From assembly GCA_021731815.1 (NCBI GenBank), contig JAKFWO010000008.1:1-64000 (forward strand): a stretch of DNA of 64,000 bases, in the 5' to 3' direction. The notes beneath the pieces were generated by a model that was not told where the DNA came from, did not search any database, and was given only the letters and a program-made list of their open reading frames with translations. Positions 1 through 9,319 of this stretch are shown piece after piece. Position numbers and translations under genes: made by a program. Source of the stretch: Hyphomonadaceae bacterium (lineage in GTDB: Bacteria > Pseudomonadota > Alphaproteobacteria > Caulobacterales > Aquidulcibacteraceae). The number at the start of each line of letters is the position of its first letter. Position 1 is the stretch's first letter.

Positions 1-45
1 CTTCCCTCCTCCCCTTCCCCTCTCCCTTCCCCCGCGAGCGCGTTG

Positions 46-2673
46 ATGAGCCGTTACAATCACCGGGAAACCGAAGCCAAATGGCGCAAGGCCTGGGCGG
101 AGGCCGATCTGTTCCGCGCCCGCACGCCCGAAGAAGCCGGCGATTCTCCCAAGGCCTATATCCTTGAAATGTTTCCCTATCCGTCGGGACGCATCCATGT
201 CGGCCATTCGCGCAATTACACCATGGGCGATGTGGTGGCCCGCTATAAACGTGCGCGGGGCTTTAATGTGCTCCACCCCATGGGCTGGGACGCCTTTGGC
301 CTGCCGGCGGAAAATGCCGCCATGGAGCGCAAGGTCCATCCCGGTGCCTGGACCCTGAACAATATCCGCGAGATGAAGGGGCAGCTTGAAAAGCTCGGCC
401 TGTCGATTGATTGGTCGCGCGAATTGGCGACCTGCGATCCATCCTATTACAGGCACCAGCAGGCGATTTTCCTTGCCATGTGGCGCAAGGGCCTCGCATT
501 CCGCAAATCGGCCAAGGTCAATTGGGACCCGGTCGACAACACCGTGCTGGCCAATGAGCAGGTGGTGGATGGCCGCGGCTGGCGGACCGGCGCACCGGTC
601 GAGATCCGCGAACTCGAACAATGGTTCTTCCGGATCACGGCCTTTGCCGGGGATCTGCTCGAGGGCCTCGATGGTCTCGGGCGCTGGCCCGACAAGGTGC
701 GCCTCATGCAGGCCAACTGGATCGGCAAGAGCCGCGGCGCTTTTGTCTGGTGGGACATTGCCGAAGTGCCGGACTTTCTGAAAGCGGGGCTTGAAAACGA
801 GGGCCCCCATCATGCCCGCGACCCGGTCGAGGTGTTCACCACCCGCCCCGATACCTTGTTCGGGGCGAGTTTCCTTGCGCTCGCCCCCGACCATCCCCTG
901 ACCCGCCGCATCGCCGAATTTCGTCCCGAAGTGGCGGAATTTGTCGCCGAATGTGCGCGCGCCGGCACATCGGAAGCCGAAATCGAGAAGGCAGAAAAAA
1001 AGGGCATGGATCTCGGAATCCGGGTGCGCCATCCTTTCGATCCCGCCTGGACCCTGCCGGTCTGGACGGCGAATTTCGTGCTCTCGACCTATGGATCAGG
1101 GGCGATTTTCGGTTCGCCGGCCGGTGATCAGCGCGATCTCGATTTCGCGCGCAAATATGGCCTGCCAGTCGTACCGGTCGTGCTGCCGCCAGGGGTCGAT
1201 GCCGACAGCCATGCCATCCATGACGAAGCCTTTACCGGGCCGGGCACGCTCTATCAGTCCCGCTTTCTCGACGGGCTGTCGACAGAGGACGGGATCATCG
1301 CCGCCATTGCGGAACTGGAGAAACGCCGTGCCGGTGAAGGCACCGTGATCTGGCGGCTGCGCGATTGGGGGGTGAGCCGCCAGCGTTATTGGGGCTGCCC
1401 GATCCCGATCATTCATTGCCCGAAATGCGGATTGGTCGGCGTTCCCGAAACCGACCTTCCGGTGGAATTGCCGGGCGACGTGGATTTCAGCGCGCCGGGC
1501 AATCCGCTGGCCCGCCATCCGACCTGGAAACATGTCGCCTGCCCGCAATGTGGCAGCGCGGCCGAACGCGAGACCGATACGCTCGACACCTTTGTGGATT
1601 CCTCCTGGTATTTCGCACGCTTTTGCGATGCCACCGCGCCGGACCGGCCCTTCGATCCGAAGCTCGCCGCTTATTGGCTGCCGGTCGATCAATATGTCGG
1701 CGGAGTCGAACACGCCGTCTTGCATCTGCTCTATGCCCGCTTCTTCACCCGCGCGCTGATCGAATGCGGCTTTCTCGATTTACCGGGCGGCGAGCCCTTT
1801 GCCGGATTGTTCACCCAGGGCATGGTCAACCATGTCACCTACAAGAGCGGCGAGGGAAAATGGCTCGCGCCCGACGAAATCGAGGACCGCGAGGGACAGC
1901 CGGTCGAGATCGGATCGGGTCGGCCGGTGACGCGCGGCGCGCTCGAAAAAATGTCGAAATCCAAACGCAACGTCATCGATCTTGATGCGTTTGTTCAGGA
2001 TTTCGGGGCGGATGTCGCACGCTGGTTTGTCCTGTCCGACAGCCCGCCGGAGCGCGACCTCGAATGGACCGATGCGGGGGCCGAGGGTGCGTGGCGCTTC
2101 TCCCAACGCCTGTGGACCCTGTTTGCCGCCGCCCCGCCGCCGGGCGATCCGCTCATGGCAGCAGTCCAGCCGCAGGGGCCGGGCCTCGAAATCCTGCGCG
2201 CCTGCCACCGCGCGGCGGCGGCGATCACCGGCGATCTCGAAGGCTTTCGCTTCAATCGCTGCATCGCGGCGGTCCATGAATGCGTCAACGCGCTGAAAAA
2301 GCTCGAACCCCTTTTCACCCCGGACCATGCACCGGCCCTGCGCGAGGGGCTCGGCATTCTGGCGCGGCTCATCGCGCCCTTCATGCCGCATCTGGCCGAG
2401 GAATTGTGGGAAAAGCTGGGCGGGACGGGGTTTGTCGTGAACGCGCCCTGGCCGGAGGCCAATCCGGATTTCCTGCGCGAGGACATGGTCGTCATCCCGG
2501 TGCAGATCGACGGGCGCCGCCGTGCCGAACTCAACGCGCAAAAGGGGCTCGACCCGCAAATCCTGCGGGCCATGGCGCTGGCCGAGGACAAGGTTCAGGC
2601 CTTTCTGGCTGGCGCAGCGCCCAAAGATGTGATCATTGTGCCCGACCGCATCATCAATATCGTGACCAAATGA
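46..2673 (+). CDS. leuS: Leucyl-tRNA synthetase
   Basis: Charges tRNA-Leu with leucine in the cytoplasm (class Ia synthetase). The 875-residue product has the usual bacterial length. The HIGH-type motif reads HVGH at residues 51-54, just after PYPSGRI. The CP1 editing domain carries the threonine-rich segment TTRPDTLFG near residue 265, and the KMSKS loop is intact (EKMSKSKRN, about residue 636). Two CPxCG pairs near residues 457 and 498 form the zinc-ribbon-like insert seen in many LeuS proteins. I start at the ATG at 46; a TTG directly before it would add one residue. The 45 bases upstream are a pyrimidine-rich run with no clear Shine-Dalgarno site. It heads a leuS-lptE-holA run that is common in Alphaproteobacteria. 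Confidence 0.97.
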   Translation: MSRYNHRETEAKWRKAWAEADLFRARTPEEAGDSPKAYILEMFPYPSGRIHVGHSRNYTMGDVVARYKRARGFNVLHPMGWDAFGLPAENAAMERKVHPGAWTLNNIREMKGQLEKLGLSIDWSRELATCDPSYYRHQQAIFLAMWRKGLAFRKSAKVNWDPVDNTVLANEQVVDGRGWRTGAPVEIRELEQWFFRITAFAGDLLEGLDGLGRWPDKVRLMQANWIGKSRGAFVWWDIAEVPDFLKAGLENEGPHHARDPVEVFTTRPDTLFGASFLALAPDHPLTRRIAEFRPEVAEFVAECARAGTSEAEIEKAEKKGMDLGIRVRHPFDPAWTLPVWTANFVLSTYGSGAIFGSPAGDQRDLDFARKYGLPVVPVVLPPGVDADSHAIHDEAFTGPGTLYQSRFLDGLSTEDGIIAAIAELEKRRAGEGTVIWRLRDWGVSRQRYWGCPIPIIHCPKCGLVGVPETDLPVELPGDVDFSAPGNPLARHPTWKHVACPQCGSAAERETDTLDTFVDSSWYFARFCDATAPDRPFDPKLAAYWLPVDQYVGGVEHAVLHLLYARFFTRALIECGFLDLPGGEPFAGLFTQGMVNHVTYKSGEGKWLAPDEIEDREGQPVEIGSGRPVTRGALEKMSKSKRNVIDLDAFVQDFGADVARWFVLSDSPPERDLEWTDAGAEGAWRFSQRLWTLFAAAPPPGDPLMAAVQPQGPGLEILRACHRAAAAITGDLEGFRFNRCIAAVHECVNALKKLEPLFTPDHAPALREGLGILARLIAPFMPHLAEELWEKLGGTGFVVNAPWPEANPDFLREDMVVIPVQIDGRRRAELNAQKGLDPQILRAMALAEDKVQAFLAGAAPKDVIIVPDRIINIVTK

Positions 2674-2717
2674 AGCGACGGGGGCTGCATCCCCATATGC
2701 GCCAAAGGGAAGAATCC

Positions 2718-3296
2718 ATGCGCCTTGTACCGGTCTCGCGCCTGATCCTCGCGCTCGCCCTCCCGCTGGCACTGGCGGCCTGCGGTTTCCGGCCGCTTTA
2801 TGCCAAGGTTGACGGGGCGACGGGACCCGCCGGACCTTCCGGGATCGTGGCCCATGTCAGTGAAATCGACGGACGCACCGGTTTTGCCATGCAGGGCGAA
2901 TTGCAAAAACTGTTTCAGACCAATCGGGCGCAAGCAGGCGCGCCGCGGCTCGAAATCACTTATCGTGAGAGCTTCGTTCCTTTGGGCATCCGGCTCGACC
3001 GTTCGGCGACGCGGGTCGATGTGGTGCTTGCGGGCCAGTTCATCCTGCGTGGCGAGAACGGGCTCGCCCTCGCGCAGGGCCCGTTCACCACGACCGCGAG
3101 CTATGAGGCCCCGGGCGTGGTCGATGCCGGCACGCTCAATGCCCGCGACGGGGCCTATGCCGACCTCGCCAACCAGCTCGACGCGAAGGAACGGGCCGCG
3201 CGCGAGGCCGGTCGTCTCATTTTCGCGAGCGCTGCCGTGCAATTGGAGCGCGCCCGCAAGAATGCCGCGCGCGCCACGACATCCCAAAAACCGTGA
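2718..3296 (+). CDS. lptE: LPS-assembly lipoprotein LptE
   Basis: LptE plugs the LptD barrel in the outer membrane and helps insert lipopolysaccharide. The 192-residue product starts with a lipoprotein signal (MRLVPVSRLILALALPLALAAC is the region; lipobox LAAC, lipidated Cys about residue 22) followed by GFRPLYAK, the characteristic start of mature alphaproteobacterial LptE. The frame is open far upstream into leuS, but the signal peptide and the AAGGGAAG ribosome site at 2704-2712 fix the start at 2718, 44 bases after leuS. Its position between leuS and holA supports the call. The stop lies in a weak local repeat (CCGTGACCGG then CCGGTGACGG). Confidence 0.9.
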   Translation: MRLVPVSRLILALALPLALAACGFRPLYAKVDGATGPAGPSGIVAHVSEIDGRTGFAMQGELQKLFQTNRAQAGAPRLEITYRESFVPLGIRLDRSATRVDVVLAGQFILRGENGLALAQGPFTTTASYEAPGVVDAGTLNARDGAYADLANQLDAKERAAREAGRLIFASAAVQLERARKNAARATTSQKP

Positions 3297-3323
3297 CCGG
3301 CCGGTGACGGCGGGAAGGCACCC

Positions 3324-4376
3324 ATGAAATTCGCCGGCGCCAAGGCCGAATCCATGGCCGCAAAGCCGTTGTCGCAGGTGGTGGCCTGGCTCGTATACTG
3401 TCCCGACCCGGGGCTCGCGCAGGATATTGGCGCGCGCCTTGCCGATTCGCTCCGTGATCCGGCCGATCCCTTCGCCGATGTGCGGATGACCGAGGACGAC
3501 CTCAAACGCGGGGACATGGCATTGCTCCATGCCATGACCAATCGCTCTTTGCTGGGGGGGCGCGGCGTGGTGCGGCTGCGCATCGAGAACGAGGCCTCCT
3601 CCCAACGGATCCAGAAAAACCTCAATGCCTTGCTGGCAGAGGGCGGGCAGGCCGCCAATCCGCTGGTGATCGAAGCCGGGGAATTGCGGAAAACCTCGAA
3701 GCTGCGCGTCTTTTTCGAGGAAGCAGAGCTGTTTGCCGCCCTTCAACTCTATGAACCCGACCCGGCGCAATTTGCCGAATTCGTTCGCAATATTGCCGCG
3801 GAGAAAGGTCTGCTGCTGAGCGAGGGCGCGCTCGCCGAATTCGTGGCGCGCATCCCGGTGGATCGCAATCTGGCGCGCGCGGAAATCGAAAAACTGTGTC
3901 TTTATTGGTATGGCGAAACCGGACCGGTGACGGAAGAAGCGGTCGTCGAACTCTGCGCGCCGGCGGGAGGCGAGGATTATGACGATTCCCTGCACGCGGC
4001 TTTTGCCGGCGATGCCATGGGTGCCCTCACCGGGCTCACGCGCAGCCTCGAGGCCGGGGCTGCACCCGTCTCGATCACCCGCGCCGCCCAGCGCCGGCTG
4101 TTGCGCCTGCTCGCCGTGCGCGAAGCAATGGCCGGGGGACGTGGCCTCGATCAGGCGATCGCAGGCCTGCGGCCGCCGGTTTTCGCCCGCGCACGAAAGG
4201 CCCTTGAAACTGAACTGGCCCTGTGGCCGCTCGACAGCCTCCAGGCGCTGGCCCCCGCACTCTATGGGCTGGAAATTGCCATGAAACGAAAGGACGCCCC
4301 GGCCGCAGAAATGCTGGGGGATCTGGCGCTGCGCATCGCGCGATCGGCCGAAGCCCGCCGCAACCGCCGGAAATGA
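3324..4376 (+). CDS. holA: DNA polymerase III delta subunit
   Basis: Delta subunit of the clamp loader, which opens the beta sliding clamp during replication. The 350-residue length and the N-terminal pattern (VYCPDPGLAQDIGARLADSL, then a DDL-RGDMALLHAMTNRSLLGGRGVVRLR stretch in the first 100 residues) fit HolA; the C-terminal helical collar ends in AMKRKDAPAAEMLGDLALRIAR. HolA is weakly conserved and lacks a classical P-loop, so much of the support comes from its place directly after lptE, 27 bases downstream. It converges with the minus-strand esterase gene that ends at 4412. Confidence 0.88.
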   Translation: MKFAGAKAESMAAKPLSQVVAWLVYCPDPGLAQDIGARLADSLRDPADPFADVRMTEDDLKRGDMALLHAMTNRSLLGGRGVVRLRIENEASSQRIQKNLNALLAEGGQAANPLVIEAGELRKTSKLRVFFEEAELFAALQLYEPDPAQFAEFVRNIAAEKGLLLSEGALAEFVARIPVDRNLARAEIEKLCLYWYGETGPVTEEAVVELCAPAGGEDYDDSLHAAFAGDAMGALTGLTRSLEAGAAPVSITRAAQRRLLRLLAVREAMAGGRGLDQAIAGLRPPVFARARKALETELALWPLDSLQALAPALYGLEIAMKRKDAPAAEMLGDLALRIARSAEARRNRRK

Positions 4377-4392
4377 GGCATTCCGCGCAGAA

Positions 4393-4421
4393 AATCAGCC
4401 GCGGCGCATAATCAGCCGCGG
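4393..4421. repeat. Direct repeat spanning the esterase stop codon
   Basis: The 12-bp unit AATCAGCCGCGG occurs at 4393-4404 and 4410-4421 (period 17). Read on the minus strand, each copy contains CTGATT, so the esterase stop TGA (4412-4414) is present again 17 bases downstream. Confidence 0.9.
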
Positions 4422-5758
4422 ATTTGACCACTCCGTTCATTTCCGGGTTCATTCCCGGCCATGAACCAGCGGTCAAGAAAATCGAGCGACACCCGCCAGT
4501 CGCTGCGATGGACCCCATGCAGCCCGCCGCGCATCCAGAAGGCGAGTTCGCCCTCCAGATTGAGGTCCTTCATATTGTCCTGCACGAGCCCCTTGCCGCC
4601 GAGCAGGCGATAGACCGGGCTCGCCCCCTGCGCTGCGAGAAAGGAACCCTCGGGATCGGACCACGAATCGCGCCGCGCCACCCCGATCAGCACCGGCCGC
4701 GGAGCCGCCAGCGCCACCAGCATGTGCTGGTCAACCGGCAATTCATCCTCACGCCCGGCATAATTGGCATAGGCCGGTGCCAGCCAATGGGGGTAGGTTC
4801 CCGTCAATTGGGCAATGGTCTCGCCCTTGCCGTTTTTCTGGAGGGACGCCCCGGCTGTACCCGGTTGCAGCGCGATGACGGCATTCACCCGCTGGTCATT
4901 GGCCGCCGCCAGCAGGGCCGCCTTGCCGTTGCGCGAATGGCCCCAGACGATCATCCCCTCGCGCGCCAGCGCCGGTTCGGCGATCAACAGGTCGATAACC
5001 CGCGAATACAGCGCCGCCCATGCGCCGATCGCACCCGGGGCCTCGGCCGGAGCCCCGCCGGGATCGAGCGCAGCCAATTGCGCGCGCGCATTGCCCGGTG
5101 CATCGGCCACCACATCGCCGGCATGAAAAATCGCCACCGCATAGCCGCGCCGGAGAATCTTCTCGAACGGGGGCGCATTGATGTCGCGCCCGAACACCAG
5201 TTGCAGCAAGGGTTGCGCGATCGGATTGGTGCACATCGAGGGCACGGGCGAATGCGGGGCCGCGAGATTGGGCAGCCCGTGCAGAGCCGCGCGATTGCCG
5301 CAGAAATTCTGCATGATGATCACCGGCCGCGGTCCGGCGGTCCCGAGCGGAGTCACCAAAGCGAGGTGAAAGCGCGGCGAACCCGGTGCCTCCCCGAGCG
5401 CGATGATCAATTCCTCCACCTTGCCTGTTTTGTCGAAGGCCGAGGGGGCGGTCGTGCGGCGCTCCACCACGCGCGCGGCCCCGAAAGCCGGCGGCCGGCC
5501 ATAGACATTGCGCGCGAACATGTCCTGCAAATAGGGCCTGCGGCGCTGGGTCCAGTCACTGGCGGCAAGGATTGCGGCATCGCCCGGCAGCGCGGCAAGG
5601 ACATCCCTGTCCGGCCGCGCTCCGGTAACTTTCAGCGGAACATTGGGAAGCTTGACCAGCGCGCAGCCCATGATGCCGCCGGTGAGAAGCAATCCCGCGA
5701 ACATGATGGAAAAGAGAACACGAATATTGCTGCGGGCGCGCAGCTTCGAAGACTTCAT
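4412..5758 (-). CDS. CE15-like esterase, putative lipoprotein
   Basis: A 448-residue alpha/beta hydrolase resembling carbohydrate esterase family 15 (glucuronoyl esterases, which cut ester links between lignin and glucuronoxylan). The nucleophile elbow is GHSRNGKAAL, close to the CE15 GCSRxGK pattern, followed by the ALAAPRPVLI and RRDSWSDPEGS segments; the likely catalytic His is in the GLHGVHRSDW region near the C-terminus. The N-terminus has a hydrophobic signal ending LLLTGGIMGC, an imperfect lipobox with Met at -2. The start at 5758 is chosen because GGGAAG lies about 7 bases before it; an upstream ATG would add 27 unlikely residues. The stop codon sits in a 12-bp direct repeat. Substrate is not shown by the sequence, and a related serine esterase remains possible. 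Confidence 0.72.
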   Translation of the reverse strand: MKSSKLRARSNIRVLFSIMFAGLLLTGGIMGCALVKLPNVPLKVTGARPDRDVLAALPGDAAILAASDWTQRRRPYLQDMFARNVYGRPPAFGAARVVERRTTAPSAFDKTGKVEELIIALGEAPGSPRFHLALVTPLGTAGPRPVIIMQNFCGNRAALHGLPNLAAPHSPVPSMCTNPIAQPLLQLVFGRDINAPPFEKILRRGYAVAIFHAGDVVADAPGNARAQLAALDPGGAPAEAPGAIGAWAALYSRVIDLLIAEPALAREGMIVWGHSRNGKAALLAAANDQRVNAVIALQPGTAGASLQKNGKGETIAQLTGTYPHWLAPAYANYAGREDELPVDQHMLVALAAPRPVLIGVARRDSWSDPEGSFLAAQGASPVYRLLGGKGLVQDNMKDLNLEGELAFWMRGGLHGVHRSDWRVSLDFLDRWFMAGNEPGNERSGQIRG

Positions 5759-6006
5759 GATGATCTTCCCTGCCCCGATTCGCCCGTTCCCGCGGTCCAA
5801 AGCGGCCCCGCACGACTCTGACGCGCGAAACCCTATCATGACAGCGGGTAAATATTCGACCGTTCAGCCGTGAAAAGCGCAATCAAATTGTCGTTTTCGG
5901 CCATGTTCCGGCCATTTCCGGCTTTGGGGCCGGACCTGATTTTCGGGCAGAACCAGCATCCCGAAACGCCCCCCGGCGACCAATACATGGCCGCCGGGTG
6001 CATATG

Positions 6007-6030
6007 CCGGGAATTCAGACCGGAATTCAG
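6007..6030. repeat. Direct repeat spanning the DHS-like stop codon
   Basis: CCGGGAATTCAG at 6007-6018 and CCGGAATTCAG at 6020-6030 are near-identical tandem copies. On the minus strand each contains TGAATTCC; the copy at 6020-6030 holds the stop of the deoxyhypusine-synthase-like gene (6027-6029). Confidence 0.85.
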
Positions 6031-7154
6031 TCGAACAATTTTCCGAAACGCCGTTCGCTGCGCTTTTTCCATGCGCCACGGTGAAAGGCGTCGGACACGA
6101 TGAGCGGGGCGACCGTCGTGGCCTCGGCAAACACCATCTGCTCGTAGGTTACATCGACCTTGCCCCAGGAACAGGCTTCCTTGAGGGTCGAGGACGAGCA
6201 CGCTCCGTCGCGCACATCGGCCACCGTGATCTGCACGGCATATTTGTGCATTTCGACATCCTCATGCCCGAGGATCTCGGCGCAAACCACCGTGTCCTGG
6301 GCGAAATTTTTCGGCACACCACCGCCGATCATGAACAGGCCCGTCGAACCCGCCGCCAGCTTGATCTCGGTGAGCTCCCGGAAATCGGCCACCGAATCGA
6401 TGGTCAAATAAGGCTTCTTCGCCTTGCGCCGCTCGACCTGATGCTTGACCAGCCCGAACCCGGCCGAGCAATCGGAAAAAGCCGGCACAAAGATCGGCAC
6501 GTCCTTTTCAAAAGCCCGCTGGATGAGTGAATCGGGCTTTTTGGCGTTGCCTGCGGCCAGCCAGCGGCCGATTTCGCGGATGAATTCGCGCGAGGACCAT
6601 GGCCGCGGATCGAGGCTTTCCGCGATCTCATAGATCGTCTGATCGACATGCTGGAGTTCTTCCTCGTCGATATAGGTATCATAGATCCGGTCGATGTAAT
6701 GATCGCGCAAGACGCGGTCATCAGGGATTTCCTTCGCCTGGTAATGGCGAAACCCGAGGGCTTCCAGAAAATCCATGTCGATGATCGAAGCCCCGGTGGC
6801 GACCACGGCATCGACCATGTTGTATTCCACCATGTCGCGCCAGACATGCAGGCACCCCCCCGCCCCCGTCGATCCGGCCATGACCAGCCAGACCGAACAT
6901 TCAAGATCGGCAATGGCCATGTTGAGGATGTCGGAAGCGCGCGCCGTATCGCGCGAAGTGAAGCTCATCTTGCCCATGGCAGCGATCATCGCGGAACCAT
7001 CGATCTTTGCGATGTCGATATGCTCGACGGGGGTGGACAGCAGTTCCGCCTTGCGATTGGCCTTGGGGGACGCTTTGGCGGACTTGCCGGCAGGAGCGGC
7101 GGGAATCGGCGTGGTCTTGCCGAGCGGGGAATTCACGGTCTTTGACTTGGCCAT
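6027..7154 (-). CDS. Deoxyhypusine synthase family protein
   Basis: A 375-residue member of the deoxyhypusine synthase fold family. In eukaryotes and archaea these NAD-dependent enzymes transfer the aminobutyl group of spermidine to a lysine of eIF5A; bacteria lack that substrate, and several bacterial relatives are known or proposed to make homospermidine or related polyamines. The NAD-site pattern appears in VVATGASIIDMDF and FMIGGGVPKNF, and the catalytic lysine is K332 in SWGKVDV, matching the human SWGK site. Start at 7154 (MAKSKTV) is chosen because a 66-residue upstream extension looks non-coding; a low-complexity lysine/alanine-rich leader of about 40 residues precedes the domain. No decarboxylase gene adjoins it. 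The stop lies in a short tandem repeat. Confidence 0.85.
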   Translation of the reverse strand: MAKSKTVNSPLGKTTPIPAAPAGKSAKASPKANRKAELLSTPVEHIDIAKIDGSAMIAAMGKMSFTSRDTARASDILNMAIADLECSVWLVMAGSTGAGGCLHVWRDMVEYNMVDAVVATGASIIDMDFLEALGFRHYQAKEIPDDRVLRDHYIDRIYDTYIDEEELQHVDQTIYEIAESLDPRPWSSREFIREIGRWLAAGNAKKPDSLIQRAFEKDVPIFVPAFSDCSAGFGLVKHQVERRKAKKPYLTIDSVADFRELTEIKLAAGSTGLFMIGGGVPKNFAQDTVVCAEILGHEDVEMHKYAVQITVADVRDGACSSSTLKEACSWGKVDVTYEQMVFAEATTVAPLIVSDAFHRGAWKKRSERRFGKLFD

Positions 7155-7557
7155 GAGCTGGTTCCTTGCTGTCGGCGGCGTCATGATGAGACCCGGCTCG
7201 CGGACGCTCCGCCGCACGCGAGGGGGGATTGGACACTTTTGGGGCAGGTGCCGGCGGCAATAATCGCCGACAGGGACATGCGCCGGGAAGGGAGTCATGG
7301 GTGAAATCGGCGCAGACGGGATATCGCACCGCCGCCATGCCAAAATTTTCATGAAAACACAAATGGAGTCTGGCGCTGAAGCACTGCCCGGCCACGCGCT
7401 ACGCCCTGACTGGCAGAGCGTCTGAATTGACAGGCTGGCGCAGCCGATTTACCTGATGCGTGTCCGCCATTGCCGCGTATCGGGCAATGGGTTGGACACA
7501 GGCAGGCCGGAATATCGCTCCCCTGAATCGTGTATTGGAACTTCGAAAGGATATTCC
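7155..7557. other. Divergent intergenic region, DHS-like / rhodanese
   Basis: About 400 bases between two divergent genes. The most promoter-like sequence facing the rhodanese gene is a perfect TTGACA at 7427-7432 followed after 17 bases by TACCTG, a weak -10 box. An AT-rich patch (7337-7370) lies in the middle. Several frames are open but none has protein-like composition or a ribosome site, so I call no gene here. Confidence 0.45.
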
Positions 7558-7908
7558 GTGATCCCCCCGGAAATGAGTCCTCAATCCGTTGCCGCCGCTC
7601 TTTCGGCGCGGGAAATCATTCTGATCGATGTCCGCGAGCCGGGTGAATATGCCGCCGCGCGCATTCACGGCGCGTTGTTGTTTCCGCTTTCGACCTTTGA
7701 CGCGGCCATGCTGCCGGTCGGCGGGCCCAGACCGATCGTATTTCATTGCGGCTCGGGCAAGCGTTCGGCCAAGGCTTTTGCGCGGTGCGAGGAAGCGGGG
7801 ATCGCCGTCCACGCCCATATGGCGGGCGGTATCGGGGCATGGAAGGCCGCCGGCCTGCCGATCGTGGAGATCGACCCCGAAACGGGTATGGTGCGCGACA
7901 GCAAGTAG
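7558..7908 (+). CDS. Rhodanese-domain sulfurtransferase
   Basis: A 116-residue single-domain rhodanese, the family that carries a persulfide sulfur on an active-site cysteine. The family pattern is clear: LIDVREPGEYAAARIHGA near the N-terminus, then the active-site loop HCGSGKRS with the catalytic Cys, and the closing MAGGIGAWKAAGLP. I start at the GTG at 7558 because AAAGGA lies 9 bases upstream; an ATG at 7573 is an alternative. It stands alone, divergent from the DHS-like gene and convergent with the cyclo-ligase gene 33 bases downstream. The physiological sulfur acceptor cannot be read from the sequence. Confidence 0.9.
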   Translation: MIPPEMSPQSVAAALSAREIILIDVREPGEYAAARIHGALLFPLSTFDAAMLPVGGPRPIVFHCGSGKRSAKAFARCEEAGIAVHAHMAGGIGAWKAAGLPIVEIDPETGMVRDSK

Positions 7909-7941
7909 ACGTTCGCGACCGCAATTGATCCGGTGCAGAAA

Positions 7942-8538
7942 TCACTGCGCGCAAGCGATATATTCTGCCGGGGTCAGCACGCCATCGAGGCGCTGGTCGT
8001 GGGAATCGACAGGAATTTCCGTGACTTCCTGCCCGGCAAAGGCCAGCCCCAGTGCAAACGGGGGAGGACCTGATTCCTTCAATACCCGCAAGGTCGCGTC
8101 ATAATAGCCCTTGCCATAGCCGAGCCGCCCGCCCTTGCGGTCAAAGCCGAGCAAAGGCGTGAGCACCAGAACCGGGCGCACCAGCGGGGTGGATTCGCGC
8201 GGCTCGGTAATCCCCAAGGGGCCGGTGATCAGCGCATCATCGCCGTGCCATTCGTGGAAATCCAGATGCAGCCGGTCGGTAATGGATGCGATCCGCGGCA
8301 ACGCCAGAAGCGCCCCGCGGGCGCGCAACACGGCCTCCAGCGGCCGGGGATCGATTTCCGTCCCGATCGGGCGATAGCTTGCGACGAAATCTCCGCTCGC
8401 CGGCCGCAGCCAGTCCGGGAAATGCATGCCGAGCAAGTTCCCGGCATCGGGTTGGGTGGCATGGTCCAGCGCACGGGCATCGCGCAAGCCTCGCCGCAAA
8501 GCGGATTTGGCTTCGGCCACTGCCCCTTTTTCCGCCAT
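7942..8538 (-). CDS. fau: 5-formyltetrahydrofolate cyclo-ligase
   Basis: Converts 5-formyl-THF to 5,10-methenyl-THF with ATP, returning stored folate to one-carbon metabolism. The 198-residue product has the family features: an N-terminal KSALRRGLRDAR helix, SYRPIGTEIDPRPL, and the C-terminal signature FDRKGGRLGYGKGYYD with its glycine-rich phosphate site, followed by EIPVDSHDQRLDGVLTP. The start at 8538 (MAEKGAV) is chosen over an upstream frame that would overlap gpmA by 120 bases. gpmA ends only 10 bases upstream, so the two are probably co-transcribed. Confidence 0.93.
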   Translation of the reverse strand: MAEKGAVAEAKSALRRGLRDARALDHATQPDAGNLLGMHFPDWLRPASGDFVASYRPIGTEIDPRPLEAVLRARGALLALPRIASITDRLHLDFHEWHGDDALITGPLGITEPRESTPLVRPVLVLTPLLGFDRKGGRLGYGKGYYDATLRVLKESGPPPFALGLAFAGQEVTEIPVDSHDQRLDGVLTPAEYIACAQ

Positions 8539-8548
8539 ATCGATGGCT

Positions 8549-9262
8549 TCAGGGCAGGCTGGTGGCGCGTGCGGGATCGAGATAAGCCGCTTCCTGCGGC
8601 ACCAGCCCCGGATCGAGCCGGATGACCAGCGGATTTCCGGTCGGCATTTCCAGCGCGACGATGGCTTCATCGGACATGGAAAACAGGATTTTCATCAGCG
8701 CGCGCAGACTATTGCCATGGGCGGCGATCAGCAGATTCCTGCCCGTATTCAGCCGCGGGGCGAGCTTTTCAGCAAAAATCTCCTCGACCCGCGCGAGCGT
8801 GATTTTCAGACTTTCCGTCTGCGGAACAGAACCGGGCGGCAGATCGGCATAACGCGGGTCGCGGGCGGGATCCCATTCGGAACCGGATTCGATCGGCGGC
8901 GGCGGTACGTCATAGGCCCTTCGCCAGATATGGACCTGCTCTGCGCCATGCCGGGCGCGGGTCTCGGCCTTGTTGAGCCCGGTCAGCGCGCCATAATGGC
9001 GTTCATTGAGTCGCCAGTCCTTGGCATGGGGCACCCAGCAGCGGTCGAGCGCCGTCAGCGCCAGCCAGGCAGTACGTATGGCGCGCGTCTGGACCGAGGA
9101 CCACACCTCGTCCGGAAACAGCCCACGCGCTTTGAGCAATTCTCCGGCCTGGCGGGCTTCCTGCTCGCCGGCTTCGGTGAGGTCAACATCCACCCAGCCG
9201 GTGAAGCGGTCGGCCAGATTCCATTGCGATTGGCCGTGACGGAGCAAAACGAGATCAGGCAT
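8549..9262 (-). CDS. gpmA: 2,3-bisphosphoglycerate-dependent phosphoglycerate mutase
   Basis: Interconverts 3- and 2-phosphoglycerate in glycolysis. The 237-residue protein has the histidine-phosphatase signature LLRHGQSQWN (phospho-His at residue 9), the RAIRTAW and RLNERHYGALTG segments that distinguish true GpmA mutases from phosphatase relatives, and the second catalytic His in LLIAAHGNSLRALMK. Start MPDLVLLRHG at 9262 matches the family start; 13 further codons are open upstream. It ends 10 bases before the folate cyclo-ligase gene. Confidence 0.95.
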   Translation of the reverse strand: MPDLVLLRHGQSQWNLADRFTGWVDVDLTEAGEQEARQAGELLKARGLFPDEVWSSVQTRAIRTAWLALTALDRCWVPHAKDWRLNERHYGALTGLNKAETRARHGAEQVHIWRRAYDVPPPPIESGSEWDPARDPRYADLPPGSVPQTESLKITLARVEEIFAEKLAPRLNTGRNLLIAAHGNSLRALMKILFSMSDEAIVALEMPTGNPLVIRLDPGLVPQEAAYLDPARATSLP

Positions 9263-9319
9263 GAAGAACCCTGAAACAGAGGGAAAGGCCAGGGAACCCA
9301 ACCAGGCTGCAGGCAGGCT

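Noticed and set aside
2595-3995. 466-codon open frame on the minus strand
   Set aside because: It overlaps lptE and holA in antisense and its translation is a His/Arg-rich, motif-free sequence.
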